A stretch of 64,000 bases of DNA from JANYHF01 sp963732765 (lineage in GTDB: Bacteria; Pseudomonadota; Alphaproteobacteria; Rhizobiales; Hyphomicrobiaceae), in NCBI GenBank assembly GCA_963732765.1, contig CAVTAS010000010.1, positions 372,001-436,000 on the forward strand, in the 5' to 3' direction. Positions 28,639 to 39,255 of this stretch are shown here, piece after piece. The stretch's first letter is position 1. Every line of letters starts with the position of its first letter. Made by a program: the position numbers and the translations under genes. Below the pieces are notes generated by a model. It saw only the letters and a list, made by a program, of their open reading frames with translations, did not search any database and was not told the DNA's origin.

Positions 28639-30321
28639 CTAAGCCTTCGCGCCGGCCTTGAACAGTTTGTAGTTGATGCTGTCCAACAGCGCTTCGAAAC
28701 TGGCATCGACAATGTTCGGAGACACGCCCACCGTGAACCAGCGCGTTCCGGCCGCCTTGTCGTGGCTCTCGATCAGCACGCGCGTCACGGCCTCGGTGCC
28801 GCCCGTCAGGATACGGACCTTGTAGTCGACCAGTTCCACGTCTTTGATCAGATCCTGGAAGCGGCCTAGGTCCTTGCGCAACGCCTTGTCGAGCGCGTTC
28901 ACCGGGCCGTTGCCATCGGCGATCGACCACAATGGCTCGCGGTCTCCATTGATGAACACCTTCACCTGCGCCTCCGCGACCGTGACCTTCACTCCCGTCG
29001 CATTGAAACGCCGCTCCACCATGACGCGGAAACTGTCGACGCTGAAATACTGCGGCACTTCGCCGAGCACACGGCGGGCCAACAGCTCGAACGAGGCCTC
29101 GGCCCCTTCGTAAGCGTAGCCCACCGCCTCGCGCGCCTTTACGTCATCCAGCAGCTGTGCGATGCGCGGATCGTCCTTGGCCAGACGAACGCCCAGCCGC
29201 TCCAGTTCGTAGAGGATGTTGGAACGGCCTGCCTGTTCGGAAATCAGCACTCGGCGGCGGTTGCCAACGCTTTCGGGCGGCACATGCTCGTAGGTTTCCG
29301 GATCCTTCAGGATGGCCGAGGCATGGATGCCCGCCTTGGTGGCGAACGCGCTCTCGCCGACGTAAGGTGCCTGGCGTGCGGGGGCGCGGTTCAGCACCTC
29401 GTCGAGCAGCCTCGAGGCATGGGTGATGCGGGCCAGCCGATCCGATGTAATACCGGTCTCATACGACTTGTACAGATCAGGCTTCAGCAGCAGCGTCGGT
29501 ATGATCGAGGTTAGGTTCGCATTGCCGCACCGCTCGCCCAGGCCGTTCAACGCGCCTTGCACCTGCCGGCATCCAGCCCGTATTGCGGCTAGCGTATTGG
29601 CGACGGCGTTGTCGGTGTCGTTGTGGGTGTGGATGCCCAGTTGCTCACCGGGCACGACTTTGGCCACCGCGGTGACAATCTCGGTCACCTCGTGCGGGAG
29701 TGTTCCGCCGTTGGTGTCGCACAGCACGATCCAGCGCGCTCCAGCCTTATGTGCGGTCTTGGCGACGGCCATCGCATAGTCCGGATTGGACTTGTAGCCA
29801 TCGAAAAAGTGCTCGCAGTCGATCATCGCCTCGCGCTTGGAGGCAACGATGGCTTTGACGGAGTCCTCGATACTCTCGAGGTTCTCCTCGTTGGTGCAGC
29901 CCAGCGCCACGCGGACGTGAAAGTCCCAGGCCTTGGCGACCAGGCAGATGGCGTCAGCCTTGGCCTGCAGCACGCCCTGCAATCCAGGATCGTTGGCCGC
30001 CGACCGTCCGACCCGTTTGGTCATGCCAAAGGCGACGCTCTTTGCCTTTGCATAGCCCGCCGGTGCGGCAAAGAACTCCGTGTCCGTCTTGTTGGCGCCG
30101 GGATAGCCGCCCTCGATATAGTCGAGGCCGAGTTCATCGAGCGTGGCCGCGATGCGGCGCTTGTCCTCCAGCGAGAAGTCGACGCCCTGGGTCTGCGCTC
30201 CATCACGCAAGGTGGTGTCGAAGAGGAAGAGGCGGGAGCGGGTTGCGCGAGCGGCTTCGTCGATTCGATTTTTTGTAAGCAGCCGAGACTCTTCCAGGCC
30301 ACTTCGTTCGCCAGGACTCAT
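28639..30321 (-). CDS. cimA: (R)-citramalate synthase
   Basis: It condenses pyruvate and acetyl-CoA to citramalate, a threonine-independent entry to isoleucine synthesis. The 560-residue protein has the HMGL-like barrel (LFLFDTTLRDGAQTQGVDFS, IHTHNDTDNAVANTLAAI, GLGERCGNANL) and the C-terminal LeuA allosteric domain (VDYKVRILTGGTEAVTRVLI). The sequence reads as the CimA branch, with FDTTLRDGAQ and EGGYPGANKTD, not as 2-isopropylmalate synthase. The start ATG at 30321 overlaps the cysS stop (ATGA) and follows GGGAGG, so translation is coupled. The presence of thrB suggests threonine is also made, so the pathway may be redundant. Confidence 0.93.
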   Translation of the reverse strand: MSPGERSGLEESRLLTKNRIDEAARATRSRLFLFDTTLRDGAQTQGVDFSLEDKRRIAATLDELGLDYIEGGYPGANKTDTEFFAAPAGYAKAKSVAFGMTKRVGRSAANDPGLQGVLQAKADAICLVAKAWDFHVRVALGCTNEENLESIEDSVKAIVASKREAMIDCEHFFDGYKSNPDYAMAVAKTAHKAGARWIVLCDTNGGTLPHEVTEIVTAVAKVVPGEQLGIHTHNDTDNAVANTLAAIRAGCRQVQGALNGLGERCGNANLTSIIPTLLLKPDLYKSYETGITSDRLARITHASRLLDEVLNRAPARQAPYVGESAFATKAGIHASAILKDPETYEHVPPESVGNRRRVLISEQAGRSNILYELERLGVRLAKDDPRIAQLLDDVKAREAVGYAYEGAEASFELLARRVLGEVPQYFSVDSFRVMVERRFNATGVKVTVAEAQVKVFINGDREPLWSIADGNGPVNALDKALRKDLGRFQDLIKDVELVDYKVRILTGGTEAVTRVLIESHDKAAGTRWFTVGVSPNIVDASFEALLDSINYKLFKAGAKA

Positions 30322-31775
30322 CTCTTCACCTCCCACGTCGTCCTCACGTCGCCGGTGATGCGATCCTTCTCGTCCTTCAGCGTCACGCCCAGGGCATCGA
30401 TCGCGGCGCGGATGCGGTCGGCCTCCTTGTAGTCCTTGGCCCGGCGCGCCGTGTGACGGGCTTCGATCAGCTCTTCGATTTTGGCCTCGTCAACGGCAAC
30501 TGCCTCCGCCCCGACGTTCAGCTCCGCGACGGTCTCGTCGCCATACAGACCGAGAAACTGCAGCGTCGCTTTCAATTGCCCGGCCCGATCCGGATTGCGC
30601 CGCGCCGACTTCGCCAGGCCGTGCAGGATCGAGAGCATACTTGGCGTGTTGAGATCGTCCGCCAACGCCGCTATCACGTCCTCGTGTGGCGCGCCCTCGG
30701 CCGGCACACCATGCAACATCTCGGCGAAATCGAACATCGTCGCGCGCGCCTGCACCAACCGCTCGACCGTCCAGTCGATGGGTTGCCGATACTGCGTGCC
30801 GAGCATTGCCAGCCGCAGCGCGCGGCCATGCCACTGCTGGCTCCCGAAAGCTTTAGTCGCCAGCAGCTGGTTGATGGTGATGAAGTTGCCGAGCGATTTC
30901 GACATCTTCTCGCCTTCCACCTGCAGGAAGCCATTGTGCATCCACACGTTCGCCATCACAGGCTGGCCATGGGCGCAGCAGCTCTGTGCGATCTCGTTCT
31001 GATGGTGCGGAAACACCAGATCGATCCCACCGCCGTGAATGTCGAACACCGGGCCGAGGTGCTTCCATGCCATGGCCGAGCACTCGATGTGCCAGCCTGG
31101 ACGGCCCGGCGCGGTCACGCCCTTGGGCGAGGGCCACGAGGGTTCCCCCGCCTTCGATGGCTTCCACAAGACGAAGTCCATCGGCCCCTTCTTGTAGGGA
31201 GCCACGTCGATCCGAGCGCCCGCTTCCATCTCCTCCAGTTCACGGTTGGCGAAGCGGCCATAGTCCGGCATCGAGGCAACGTCGAACAGCACATGCTCTT
31301 GGCCGATATAGGCATGGCCTTGTGCCAGAAGCATCTCAATGAGCGTCACCATCTCGGCGATATGCTCGGTTGCGCGCGGCTCCACGGTTGGGGGAAGCGC
31401 TCCCAACGCAGCGATATCCTCGTGAAACTGCCTGGCTGTGCGCTCGGTCACATCTCGGATCGAAACTTTTTCTTCGGCCGCCCGCGCATTGATCTTGTCG
31501 TCGACGTCGGTGATGTTGCGCGCATAGGTGACATGCGCATCGCCATAGAGGTGGCGCAGCAGCCGGAACAGCACATCGAAAACGATGATCGGGCGGGCAT
31601 TGCCGATGTGCGCAAAGTCGTAGACCGTGGGGCCGCAGACATACATGCGGACGTTCGCAGGATCGATCGGAGCGAACGGCTCCTTCTTGCGCGTCAGCGT
31701 GTTGTAGAGCGTCAGTGCGGGCGTCGGCACGGCGAGATCCTTGTATTGGCGGCCTTGCGGGCTGATGTAACCCAA
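30318..31775 (-). CDS. cysS: Cysteine--tRNA ligase
   Basis: Class I aminoacyl-tRNA synthetase that charges tRNA-Cys. The 485-residue protein shows the HIGH-type motif YDFAHIGNARP, zinc ligands in YVCGPTVYD and in WHIECSAMAWKHLG and HGGGIDLVFPHHQNE, and the KMSKS loop EKMSKSLGNFI. The DALR-type C-terminal domain follows. The first 15-20 residues before ALTLYNTLTRKKEPF look non-homologous, so the true start may be slightly further in. It is first in a cysS-cimA operon with a four-base overlap. Confidence 0.96.
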   Translation of the reverse strand: MGYISPQGRQYKDLAVPTPALTLYNTLTRKKEPFAPIDPANVRMYVCGPTVYDFAHIGNARPIIVFDVLFRLLRHLYGDAHVTYARNITDVDDKINARAAEEKVSIRDVTERTARQFHEDIAALGALPPTVEPRATEHIAEMVTLIEMLLAQGHAYIGQEHVLFDVASMPDYGRFANRELEEMEAGARIDVAPYKKGPMDFVLWKPSKAGEPSWPSPKGVTAPGRPGWHIECSAMAWKHLGPVFDIHGGGIDLVFPHHQNEIAQSCCAHGQPVMANVWMHNGFLQVEGEKMSKSLGNFITINQLLATKAFGSQQWHGRALRLAMLGTQYRQPIDWTVERLVQARATMFDFAEMLHGVPAEGAPHEDVIAALADDLNTPSMLSILHGLAKSARRNPDRAGQLKATLQFLGLYGDETVAELNVGAEAVAVDEAKIEELIEARHTARRAKDYKEADRIRAAIDALGVTLKDEKDRITGDVRTTWEVKR

Positions 31776-32004
31776 CTCTTTGGGCGAAAACAGGCGGTCG
31801 CGCCAGTCGAAACAATCGGATGATTGAACGGTTGTAGCGGCTCCCTAAATTTGCCGAGGATCGGAAACCGCAGGGCGCGCCAATGCCGAAATCGCTTTGC
31901 CCCTCCCGCATGGCTTTCATACCGCCTTTGGGGGAACGACTTTGATGCCAGGGTGCTACAAGCGCCAAAACACCGACGCCTATCACACAGGGACTGCCCA
32001 CCGC

Positions 32005-32613
32005 ATGGCTGAGAAACGCATTGACCCCCAGTCCACGGCGTTGCTGCTGATTGATCTACAGAACGATGCCTTGCATCCCGAAGGAGCCTACGGACGTGCA
32101 GGTCTCGGGTCGCCAACGCTGGCGGGGCTTCCGGCCCGGGTTCTGCCGGTAGCCCGGGTTCTCAGGCGGCGCGGCGGTTGGGTCGCTGCCACGCACTTCA
32201 CAATCCTGGAAGGCAAGCAAGGCAAACCCATCATCACCGAACACATGCGCCAGCTGCGCCCGTTTCTGAAGCAAGGCGATTTCCTCAAGGGAAGCTGGGG
32301 GCACGCACTTGTCGATCAGCTGGCCGAAGTCGACCTTCACATCGACAAGTTCACCCCTTCCGCCTTCGAGATGTCACCGCTCGAGTGGGCGCTCAGGCAA
32401 ATCAAAGTGGACACCTTGCTGCTTGCCGGAATGACCACGCCCGTCAGCGTTGTCGCCACAATGCGGGATGCTCTGCAGCGCGATTTCCATGTGCTGGTCC
32501 TGGAAGATGGCGTCGCCGCGCTCGATTCCAAGCAGCACTCCTCGGCACTGTCTGAGATGGCGGCTATGACCCAGGTGCGTACGACTGCCGATGTTCTGGC
32601 GCTGATCGGCTAG
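32005..32613 (+). CDS. Isochorismatase-fold hydrolase lacking the nucleophile cysteine
   Basis: The 202-residue alpha/beta protein matches the isochorismatase-like cysteine hydrolase fold: catalytic aspartate in ALLLIDLQNDALHP and lysine in DKFTPSAFEMSPLEW. In nicotinamidase-type members a cysteine follows in a segment like GxxTxxCV. Here that segment is GMTTPVSVVATMRDAL, with serine at the cysteine position. True isochorismatases also lack the cysteine, so a non-amidase reaction or loss of activity are both possible. The start MAEKRIDPQSTALLL is chosen; an upstream frame extension has no family similarity. It is divergent from cysS across 229 bases in which I see no further gene. Confidence 0.85.
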   Translation: MAEKRIDPQSTALLLIDLQNDALHPEGAYGRAGLGSPTLAGLPARVLPVARVLRRRGGWVAATHFTILEGKQGKPIITEHMRQLRPFLKQGDFLKGSWGHALVDQLAEVDLHIDKFTPSAFEMSPLEWALRQIKVDTLLLAGMTTPVSVVATMRDALQRDFHVLVLEDGVAALDSKQHSSALSEMAAMTQVRTTADVLALIG

Positions 32614-32851
32614 GCATCGCGGTTGCGCCAAAGCGCGGGACCCGCACCGCTGAGCAGCTCCCGACCTTCCATGACCGCGTTGAAAGCCTTGGGAATTCCG
32701 CAGTCAACTCGTATAAACCTCTGCCTGTGCCAACCATCTGCCAACCGTCCGGCATTGTCTTTGCAGACCCCCGTTTCCGTCTCCCGCCCAACGAAGCCCT
32801 AAATTCACACTTAGTAAGCCATACTTCCCGACTTTCCAGGAGCTTCACACC

Positions 32852-33763
32852 GTGATCACGCGCCGCCGCTTTATCCGTACTGCCGCTGGCGCCGTAGCAA
32901 GCACGTTTGCGCTCGGCGGCTACGCGATGGGCGTCGAACCGATACTGCGACTGGCCGTCACCCGCTACCACCTCGCGCCAGCTGGCTGGCCGCCCGAATT
33001 GAAACTCACCATCGCTGCTCTGGCAGACGTGCACGCGGTCGTCCCCGGAATGTCGGTCGAGCGCATCCGCCAGATCTGCGCCGCCGCCAATGCCCTCAAC
33101 CCCGATGTCACACTGCTGCTGGGCGACTACACGCGCGGCCGCAAGCAAGGTTGGACCGTCAGCGCTGCCGACTGGTCCAAGGCTCTCGCGACGCTCAAAG
33201 CCCCGCTCGGCGTTCACGCCATCCTTGGCAACCACGACTGGTGGGAAGACACCGAGGTGCAAAAGCGCGGGAGCGGCCTGCCGGTCGCCTACCGGGCCAT
33301 GGAGGACAACGGATTATCCGTCTACCATAATCGCTCTGTGCGGTTGACCAAGGACGGACGCCCGTTCTGGCTTGCCGGTCTCGGCGACCAGCTCGCGATG
33401 CTGCCGGCACGCCGCAAGGGCATCGTAAAGTGGTCCAACCTGCACGATCTGCCTGGAACTCTTGCTCAAGTCACGGACGATGCGCCTGTAATCCTGATGG
33501 CTCATGAACCCGACATCTTCCCCAAGGTGCCCGCCCGCGTCAGCCTGACGCTGTCTGGTCATACTCACGGCGGCCAGGTGCGCGTGCTGGGGTATTCGCC
33601 GGTGGTGCCCAGCCGCTTCGGCAACCGCTACGCCTACGGACATATCCGCGAGAGAGAGCGCGACCTGATCGTCTCGGGCGGCCTGGGCTGTTCGATGATC
33701 CCGGTCCGCCTCGGTGTGCCGCCGGAAATCGTCCTGATCGAACTTGGCGGTAGCGCCGCGTGA
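32852..33763 (+). CDS. Tat-exported metallophosphoesterase (YkuE/YaeI-like)
   Basis: The 303-residue protein begins with a twin-arginine motif (MITRRRFIRTAAGAVAST). The calcineurin-type metal site follows: ALADVHAV, LLGDYTRG, HAILGNHDWWED, MAHEPDIFP and LSGHTHGGQV. The start is GTG at 32852 behind AGGAG. Related enzymes such as YkuE/YaeI act at the cell envelope on phosphodiesters; the substrate is unknown. Its stop overlaps the start of the thioesterase gene (GTGA), so both are likely cotranslated. Confidence 0.92.
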   Translation: MITRRRFIRTAAGAVASTFALGGYAMGVEPILRLAVTRYHLAPAGWPPELKLTIAALADVHAVVPGMSVERIRQICAAANALNPDVTLLLGDYTRGRKQGWTVSAADWSKALATLKAPLGVHAILGNHDWWEDTEVQKRGSGLPVAYRAMEDNGLSVYHNRSVRLTKDGRPFWLAGLGDQLAMLPARRKGIVKWSNLHDLPGTLAQVTDDAPVILMAHEPDIFPKVPARVSLTLSGHTHGGQVRVLGYSPVVPSRFGNRYAYGHIRERERDLIVSGGLGCSMIPVRLGVPPEIVLIELGGSAA

Positions 33764-34224
33764 GCCGGCCCATTCAGCCGCGCGCCTGGCCAGACCTGGC
33801 CGGCAGGACCGAGGGCGCGCGCCACCTCCTGGCAGTGCGCGTCTATTTCGAGGATACCGATTTTTCGGGCCTCGCCTATCACGGCAGCTTCGTGCGCTGG
33901 TGCGAGCGCGGCCGCTCCGACTGGCTGCGGCTTATGGGTGTGCATCATAACGAACTCGCCGCCGCCCCCGATCCCAGCGCCTTCGTGGTGCGCCGTCTCA
34001 CCATCGACTATCTCAAACCGGCCCGCATTGATGACGTGCTCGAGGTGGTCTCGACCTGCACAGAGCTGACCGCGGCAACGCTGACCTTGCTTCAGGAGGT
34101 GCGGCGCGACGGGTTGCTGTTGGCCAAGGCGAAGGTGCTCGTGGTGTTGGTGGGCGCTGCCGGCCGGCCACTACGGTTGCCGCTGCGGGTGAGGGACGTG
34201 TTCGTGGCGGCAAAGGACCTATGA
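33760..34224 (+). CDS. Hotdog-fold acyl-CoA thioesterase (YbgC/FcbC-like)
   Basis: The 154-residue protein has the YbgC signature VYFEDTDFSGLAYHGSFVRW, whose Asp and the following Tyr-His define the active site of this hotdog family, and TIDYLKPARIDDVLEV. YbgC belongs to tol-pal operons in Gammaproteobacteria and hydrolyses short-chain acyl-CoA. Here no tol-pal genes are adjacent. GTG start overlaps the stop of the phosphoesterase gene. The 208 bases that follow carry no recognisable gene. Confidence 0.9.
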   Translation: MSRPIQPRAWPDLAGRTEGARHLLAVRVYFEDTDFSGLAYHGSFVRWCERGRSDWLRLMGVHHNELAAAPDPSAFVVRRLTIDYLKPARIDDVLEVVSTCTELTAATLTLLQEVRRDGLLLAKAKVLVVLVGAAGRPLRLPLRVRDVFVAAKDL

Positions 34225-34432
34225 GGCAACCCGGAACGCCCAACCGATTGGGAGGACATCGCCGTGGGTGGCCGATCGCGTCGATCAGACGGATCGCCGC
34301 GTAAGCCCGGTTGCACTCAGGCCGGTGCTTTGGGGCCTGCGAGCGTCAGTGACCGGGCAAGTGACTGATTCGATAAATCGTCTATCCTGACCAATGGTCG
34401 CGTTGGCGGCGACAACCCTTGGAACGGACACC

Positions 34433-35125
34433 ATGAGCGACCAGATTCGTGTGGCTGTGATAGACGACCACCAGTTGTATCGCGATGGCGTGATCCGGGT
34501 TCTGACGAAGTCGGGCAAGTTCGAGGTGGTCGGCGAGGGGGGTAGCGTGGCGGAAGCGCTGCGTGTCGCCGCCGAGCAGTCTCCCGATATCGTGCTGCTC
34601 GATATCAGCATGCCAGGCGATGGCATCGCCGGCGCGCGTGCGATTGCGGCAGCCCATCCCAGGATCAAGATTGTGATGCTGACGGCGTCGGAGTCCGACA
34701 GCTTGGTTTCGCAGGCGATGATGGCGGGCGCGGTGGGCTACATCGTCAAAGGCGTGACCGGCCCCGAGCTGACCCGGGCGATCGCCGACATTCATCGGGG
34801 CGAGGGATATGTCAGCCCCAGCCTGGCGGCGAAAATCCTATCGCAGCAGAAGTCGAGATCGGCGAATTCGGAGCCGCCGGCGCCAATGGCGGAACTGACC
34901 GCGCGCGAGCAGGAGATCATGAGCCATGTGGTGCACGGACTGACCAACAAGGAGATCGCGCAACGGCTGTCGCTGAGCGAAACCACGGTCAAGCATCACG
35001 TCTCGAGCATCATGTTGAAAACCCGGGCGCGCAACCGCACCGAACTGGTCCGCGTCGAACTGGGCCGCAGCCTTGACGACGACATCTCAGGCTCAGACAG
35101 CGGCAGCGACCCGCAGGTCAATTGA
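34433..35125 (+). CDS. NarL/FixJ-type two-component response regulator (orphan)
   Basis: The 230-residue protein has a receiver domain (VAVIDDHQLYRDGV, phospho-aspartate in VLLDISMPGDG, lysine in YIVKGVTG) and a C-terminal LuxR-type helix-turn-helix (LTAREQEIMSHVVHG, LTNKEIAQRLSLSETTVKHH). No sensor kinase is adjacent, so its input is unknown. The start MSDQIRVAV is chosen; a longer frame begins 39 bases upstream. It precedes the RTX peroxidase block by 494 non-coding bases and is a positional candidate to regulate it, with no direct evidence. Confidence 0.92.
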   Translation: MSDQIRVAVIDDHQLYRDGVIRVLTKSGKFEVVGEGGSVAEALRVAAEQSPDIVLLDISMPGDGIAGARAIAAAHPRIKIVMLTASESDSLVSQAMMAGAVGYIVKGVTGPELTRAIADIHRGEGYVSPSLAAKILSQQKSRSANSEPPAPMAELTAREQEIMSHVVHGLTNKEIAQRLSLSETTVKHHVSSIMLKTRARNRTELVRVELGRSLDDDISGSDSGSDPQVN

Positions 35126-35619
35126 TTGCGATCGGGTTACCCGCGCGCTAAGGCTGCGCGATTGGGCAGACAAGCGAAGTGCTCCAGATAATGCTTCGTT
35201 ATGGCTCCAGCAGCGCGCTGGCGGCAGTTCTCGGCCGGTTGTGCTCGTCCATACCTTGATTGTTCGTTACCGGAAATCATCAAATTAAGTAGAATACCGA
35301 CACACAAGAACAGCTCACTCCGCACACAAATTATGCCGTTGATTGGCTGTCAATAGCCCATTCGTGCCGGCACTTCGGATGCGACCTTGGTCCAAGAATC
35401 TCAGACCATGGTGGCCATCCCCCCTGAACGTCGGAGCAGCCGGTGTTCAGACCGCGTGCCCTAGTCGGCTTCGCAATAGACAGCGAATACTCGGACACAG
35501 AATTTCTCGGCATCCAGCACTTCTTTTTCAGTATCCCCAGATCAGTGACCCCGGGTCATTGGGCGCTCCCACCTTGCCGGTGCCGCCCAACCCCTTAACG
35601 TGCGTGTGGAGTAAGTAGC
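35126..35619 (+). other. 494-base non-coding region before the RTX peroxidase gene
   Basis: No open frame here resembles a gene. The stretch is more AT-rich than its surroundings around 35,255-35,320, which suits a promoter, but no clear -35/-10 pair was found. A good ribosome binding site (TGGAG at 35607) precedes the start codon at 35620. No terminator hairpin with a T-run was seen after the response regulator. Confidence 0.5.
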
Positions 35620-38600
35620 ATGGCGACTAGCTTCAATGTAAATATCAACGACCTCCAGTATATCCTCAGGCAGATCAAGATCGCGGAAGATAGCTCGATC
35701 GGCTACACGCCAACTACTCCGACTAAGACGATCCTCCAGTCCATCATGGACGCTTATGGCGTGACGGCGGCGAACGCAGCGCAGCTGCCGGCTGGCCTGC
35801 GCACGGTGGATGGCACGATGAACAATCTGACCGGTCCTGGCATGTCGGAGTACGGCGCAGCCGACAATCTGTTTCCGCGCCTGACGGATCCGAATGTTCG
35901 CAACCGTCGATGGCCCCGGCATCGACTTCAATGGCGATCGGCATCGTGCGACGTCGGTCAACTCAACTATGGCAATGCGACACCACTGCCGGTACTGCAC
36001 GCTGGCGGATCGAGCGTTGCCGACGCCGATCCACGCATGATCTCGAACCTGATCGTCGATATGTCGGTCGAGCAATCCCGCGGCAATCGAGGCATTTCTC
36101 AACAATCCGCTGTCGCTGGAAGCTTCGCTGGCCGACGTCGCGGCATGATGCCCAGTGGCGAACGCTGATGTGCCGTGGCTGGCAAATCCGCTGAATTACG
36201 TGCCGTCGCAATCCGATCATGAAGACCATCCCGAACCAGTCGCCTGACATCGGCCTGTCGCCTGGCTTCAACTCGTGGATGACGTTCTTCGGCCAGTTCT
36301 TCGACCACGGCCTCGATCTCGTCACCAAGGGCAACAATGGCACCGTTTACATTCCGCTGCGGCCGACGATCCGCTCTATGACAAGGGCGCCGATGGGATC
36401 GCGAACAATATTGTCGATGCATACTTCGTGTCAGATCCTGCTGGTTCCCGGTGCGCCGCCGGCGGTATCGGGCACTGCCACCGCTTGGCAGGCCTACTAT
36501 ACAGTCGACCCGACGAATTGGCCTGCAGGTGGACCGCCTCCCGGAGCACGACAACGTCTCCGATTCGGCGTAAAAATTAACGACGACGGCGCTGGCGCCG
36601 ACGGCATCTTGGCACCGCCGACGACAAGCCGAACTTCATGGCGCTGACGCGCGCCACGGCGACCATTGACGCCAATGGCATCCCGCAGATGAAAACACCA
36701 CGACCTCGTGGATCGACCAGAACCAGACTTATACGTCCCACGCCTCGCACCAGGTGTTCCTGCGCGAATACGCGACAGTTGACGGCAATGGCACGATCCA
36801 GTCAGCACTGGTAAGCTGCTGGACGGCACAGCGGCGAGCGGATCGGTCGCCGGCGCGATCGGCAACTGGGCTGAAGTAAAGGCGCAGGCCACGGCAATGC
36901 TCGGCATCAGTCTCAACGATTTCGACGTGCACAACGTTCCGCTGCTGCTGACGGATCAGTACGGCAAATTCATTCCCGGTGCGAACGGCTATGCCCAGGT
37001 GGCGATCAAGCGACCGCATTGTCGACAGCTGCACGGGCGCAACGGTTAGGCTGCTCGCCGCCGACATACATCGAACGGTCAGCGCGGCCTCGACATCAAT
37101 GCACTCGCCCTCGACCATCGCCGCGCCTGGTTGTACGACTGCACACACTGGCGCCAACGGCCTACAAGGAGCCACAGTCAGGTCGCCGATGCAGACATTG
37201 ATGCGAACGGCAACGCGCATCTACGACGCCGGCCCCGACACCCTCACTGATGTCAGATGGCGACGGCTTCAATGAGTCGACCGCAGACTTTTGCGGATAG
37301 CGATCCGGGCGTCGGCGACGATGGCCATGAACAGCCACCTACGACGACGAAATGCTCAACGCGCATTTCATCACGGGCGACGGTCGCGGCAACGAGAACA
37401 TCGCCCTGACCATCGGTGCATTCGATCTTCCACTCCGAGCACAACAGGCTCGTCGAAGCGAACAAGGCGACACTCATCGAGCAACGCCACGACGCCGGCC
37501 GGGCTGGCGTTCCTCAATGAGTGGCTCGATCGTCGACGTTACGGCGGTTCCCACCGACGCTCAGCACCTTGGTGTTGGGATGGCGAACGCCTGTTCCAGG
37601 CGGCGCGCTTCTCACCGAGATGCAGTACCAGCATCTGGTGTTCGAAGAGTTCGCCCGCCGCATCCAGCCGATGGTCGACCCCTTCATCTTCAACAGCGCG
37701 CCGGAAATCGATCCCTCGATCGTGGCCGAGTTCGCGCACACCGTCTATCGCTTCGGCCACTCGATGCTGACCGGCACGGTTGACCGCCTCGACAACAATC
37801 TCGACCCACTTGACCCCTGTCGACGGCGAGGTCAGGCAGGCACTGCTCGCAGCGTTCCTCAATCCGCAGATGTATGTGGCCAGCGGCGCCGACGGTCGAA
37901 GCCGCCAACGCCAACCTCATCCGCGCCCTGTCGCGCGATGTCGGCAACGCGATCGACGAGATTCATCGTCCCCGACGTGCGCAGCAGCTTGCTGGGCCTG
38001 CCGCTCGACCTTGCCGCGCTCAACATCGCCCGCGGCCGCGACACCGGCGTTCCTTCGTTGAACGAAACCCGCAGGCAGCTCTATCAAGGTGCCGATCCGC
38101 AGCCTGGCCGATTTGAAGCCCTATGAAAGCTGGGCCGATTTCGGGGCGAACCTCAAGAACCCGGCGTCGATGGTCAACTTCATCGCGGCCTATGGCACGC
38201 ATGCGTCGATCCTGGCGGAGACCACGACCGCCGGCATGCGCGCTGCAGCCGAAGCATTGGTTGCTGGCGTGCTATTGCTGACAGCGACAACTCGTTCAAA
38301 TCGGACGCTCTCGACTTCTTGTATCGGCACCGGCGCCTATGCCGGCGGATCGCTTGGCGGTCTCAACACTGTCGACCTCTGGATCGGCGGCCTGGCCGAA
38401 GCACACCCCGAGTTCGGCGGTATGCTGGGTACGACGTTCAACTACATCTTCGAAGCGCAGATGGAAAATCTGCAATTCGGCGACCGCATGTACTACCTGA
38501 CGCGTACGCAGGGTCTCAACATCCTGAACAACCTGGAGCCCAATACGTTCTCCGATCTCGTCATGCGCAACACCGATCTGGGTGATATGTATGCGACCCA

Positions 38601-38889
38601 CTTGAACGGTGCGCTGTTCGTGACGCCGGACTACTTCCTGGAAATGGATACCGGCATCGCGCAGGAAGACTACAATCCTGGTAGCGATAATCCAGCCACG
38701 ACGACCGTGGTGGAAGGTGCGGGCCTTGATCCGCTCTGGGGCAACGGCGAGGTGCATTCAGCACTTATCGCTCGCAAAGTCATGCGGACACTTGGCACTG
38801 ACACTGACAACACCAATGGTAACGTGGCAGGTGACGGACATCTTGAAGGCGGCGTGCTCCGCTTCACCGGTGGCGAACATGTCGTCGTC

Positions 38890-39255
38890 GGCGGCACCGA
38901 AGGCAACGACAAGATCTGGACCGACAAGGGCATCGACACCCTCTGGGGCGACGGCGGCAACGACTACCTGAACGCCGGCACCGAATCCGACGATGTGTTC
39001 GGTGGCGAGGGCGACGACATCATCGAGGATCCGTTCGGTGACGACGTGCTGCGCGGCAACCAGGGCAACGACGTCATCTCGGAAGCCCGTGGCGCCGACC
39101 TCGTGTTCGGTGACGAAGGCAAGGACTACATCATCCTGGGCCAGGACGCGGCCGAAGCCTTCGGCGGCGAAGGCGACGACTTCATCCTCGGCGGCGCGGG
39201 CAAGGACTTCCTGCTCGGCAACGAAGGTGACGACTGGATCGAAGGCGGCGCCAGG
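38890..39255 (+). repeat. RTX calcium-binding nonapeptide block 1 of the peroxidase
   Basis: About a dozen degenerate repeats of the GGxGxD type (WGDGGNDYL, FGGEGDDII, RGNQGNDVI, GGEGDDFIL, GNEGDDWIEGG) directly follow the peroxidase domain. These form calcium-bound beta-rolls after secretion. This block is unusually acidic compared with the later ones. Confidence 0.88.
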
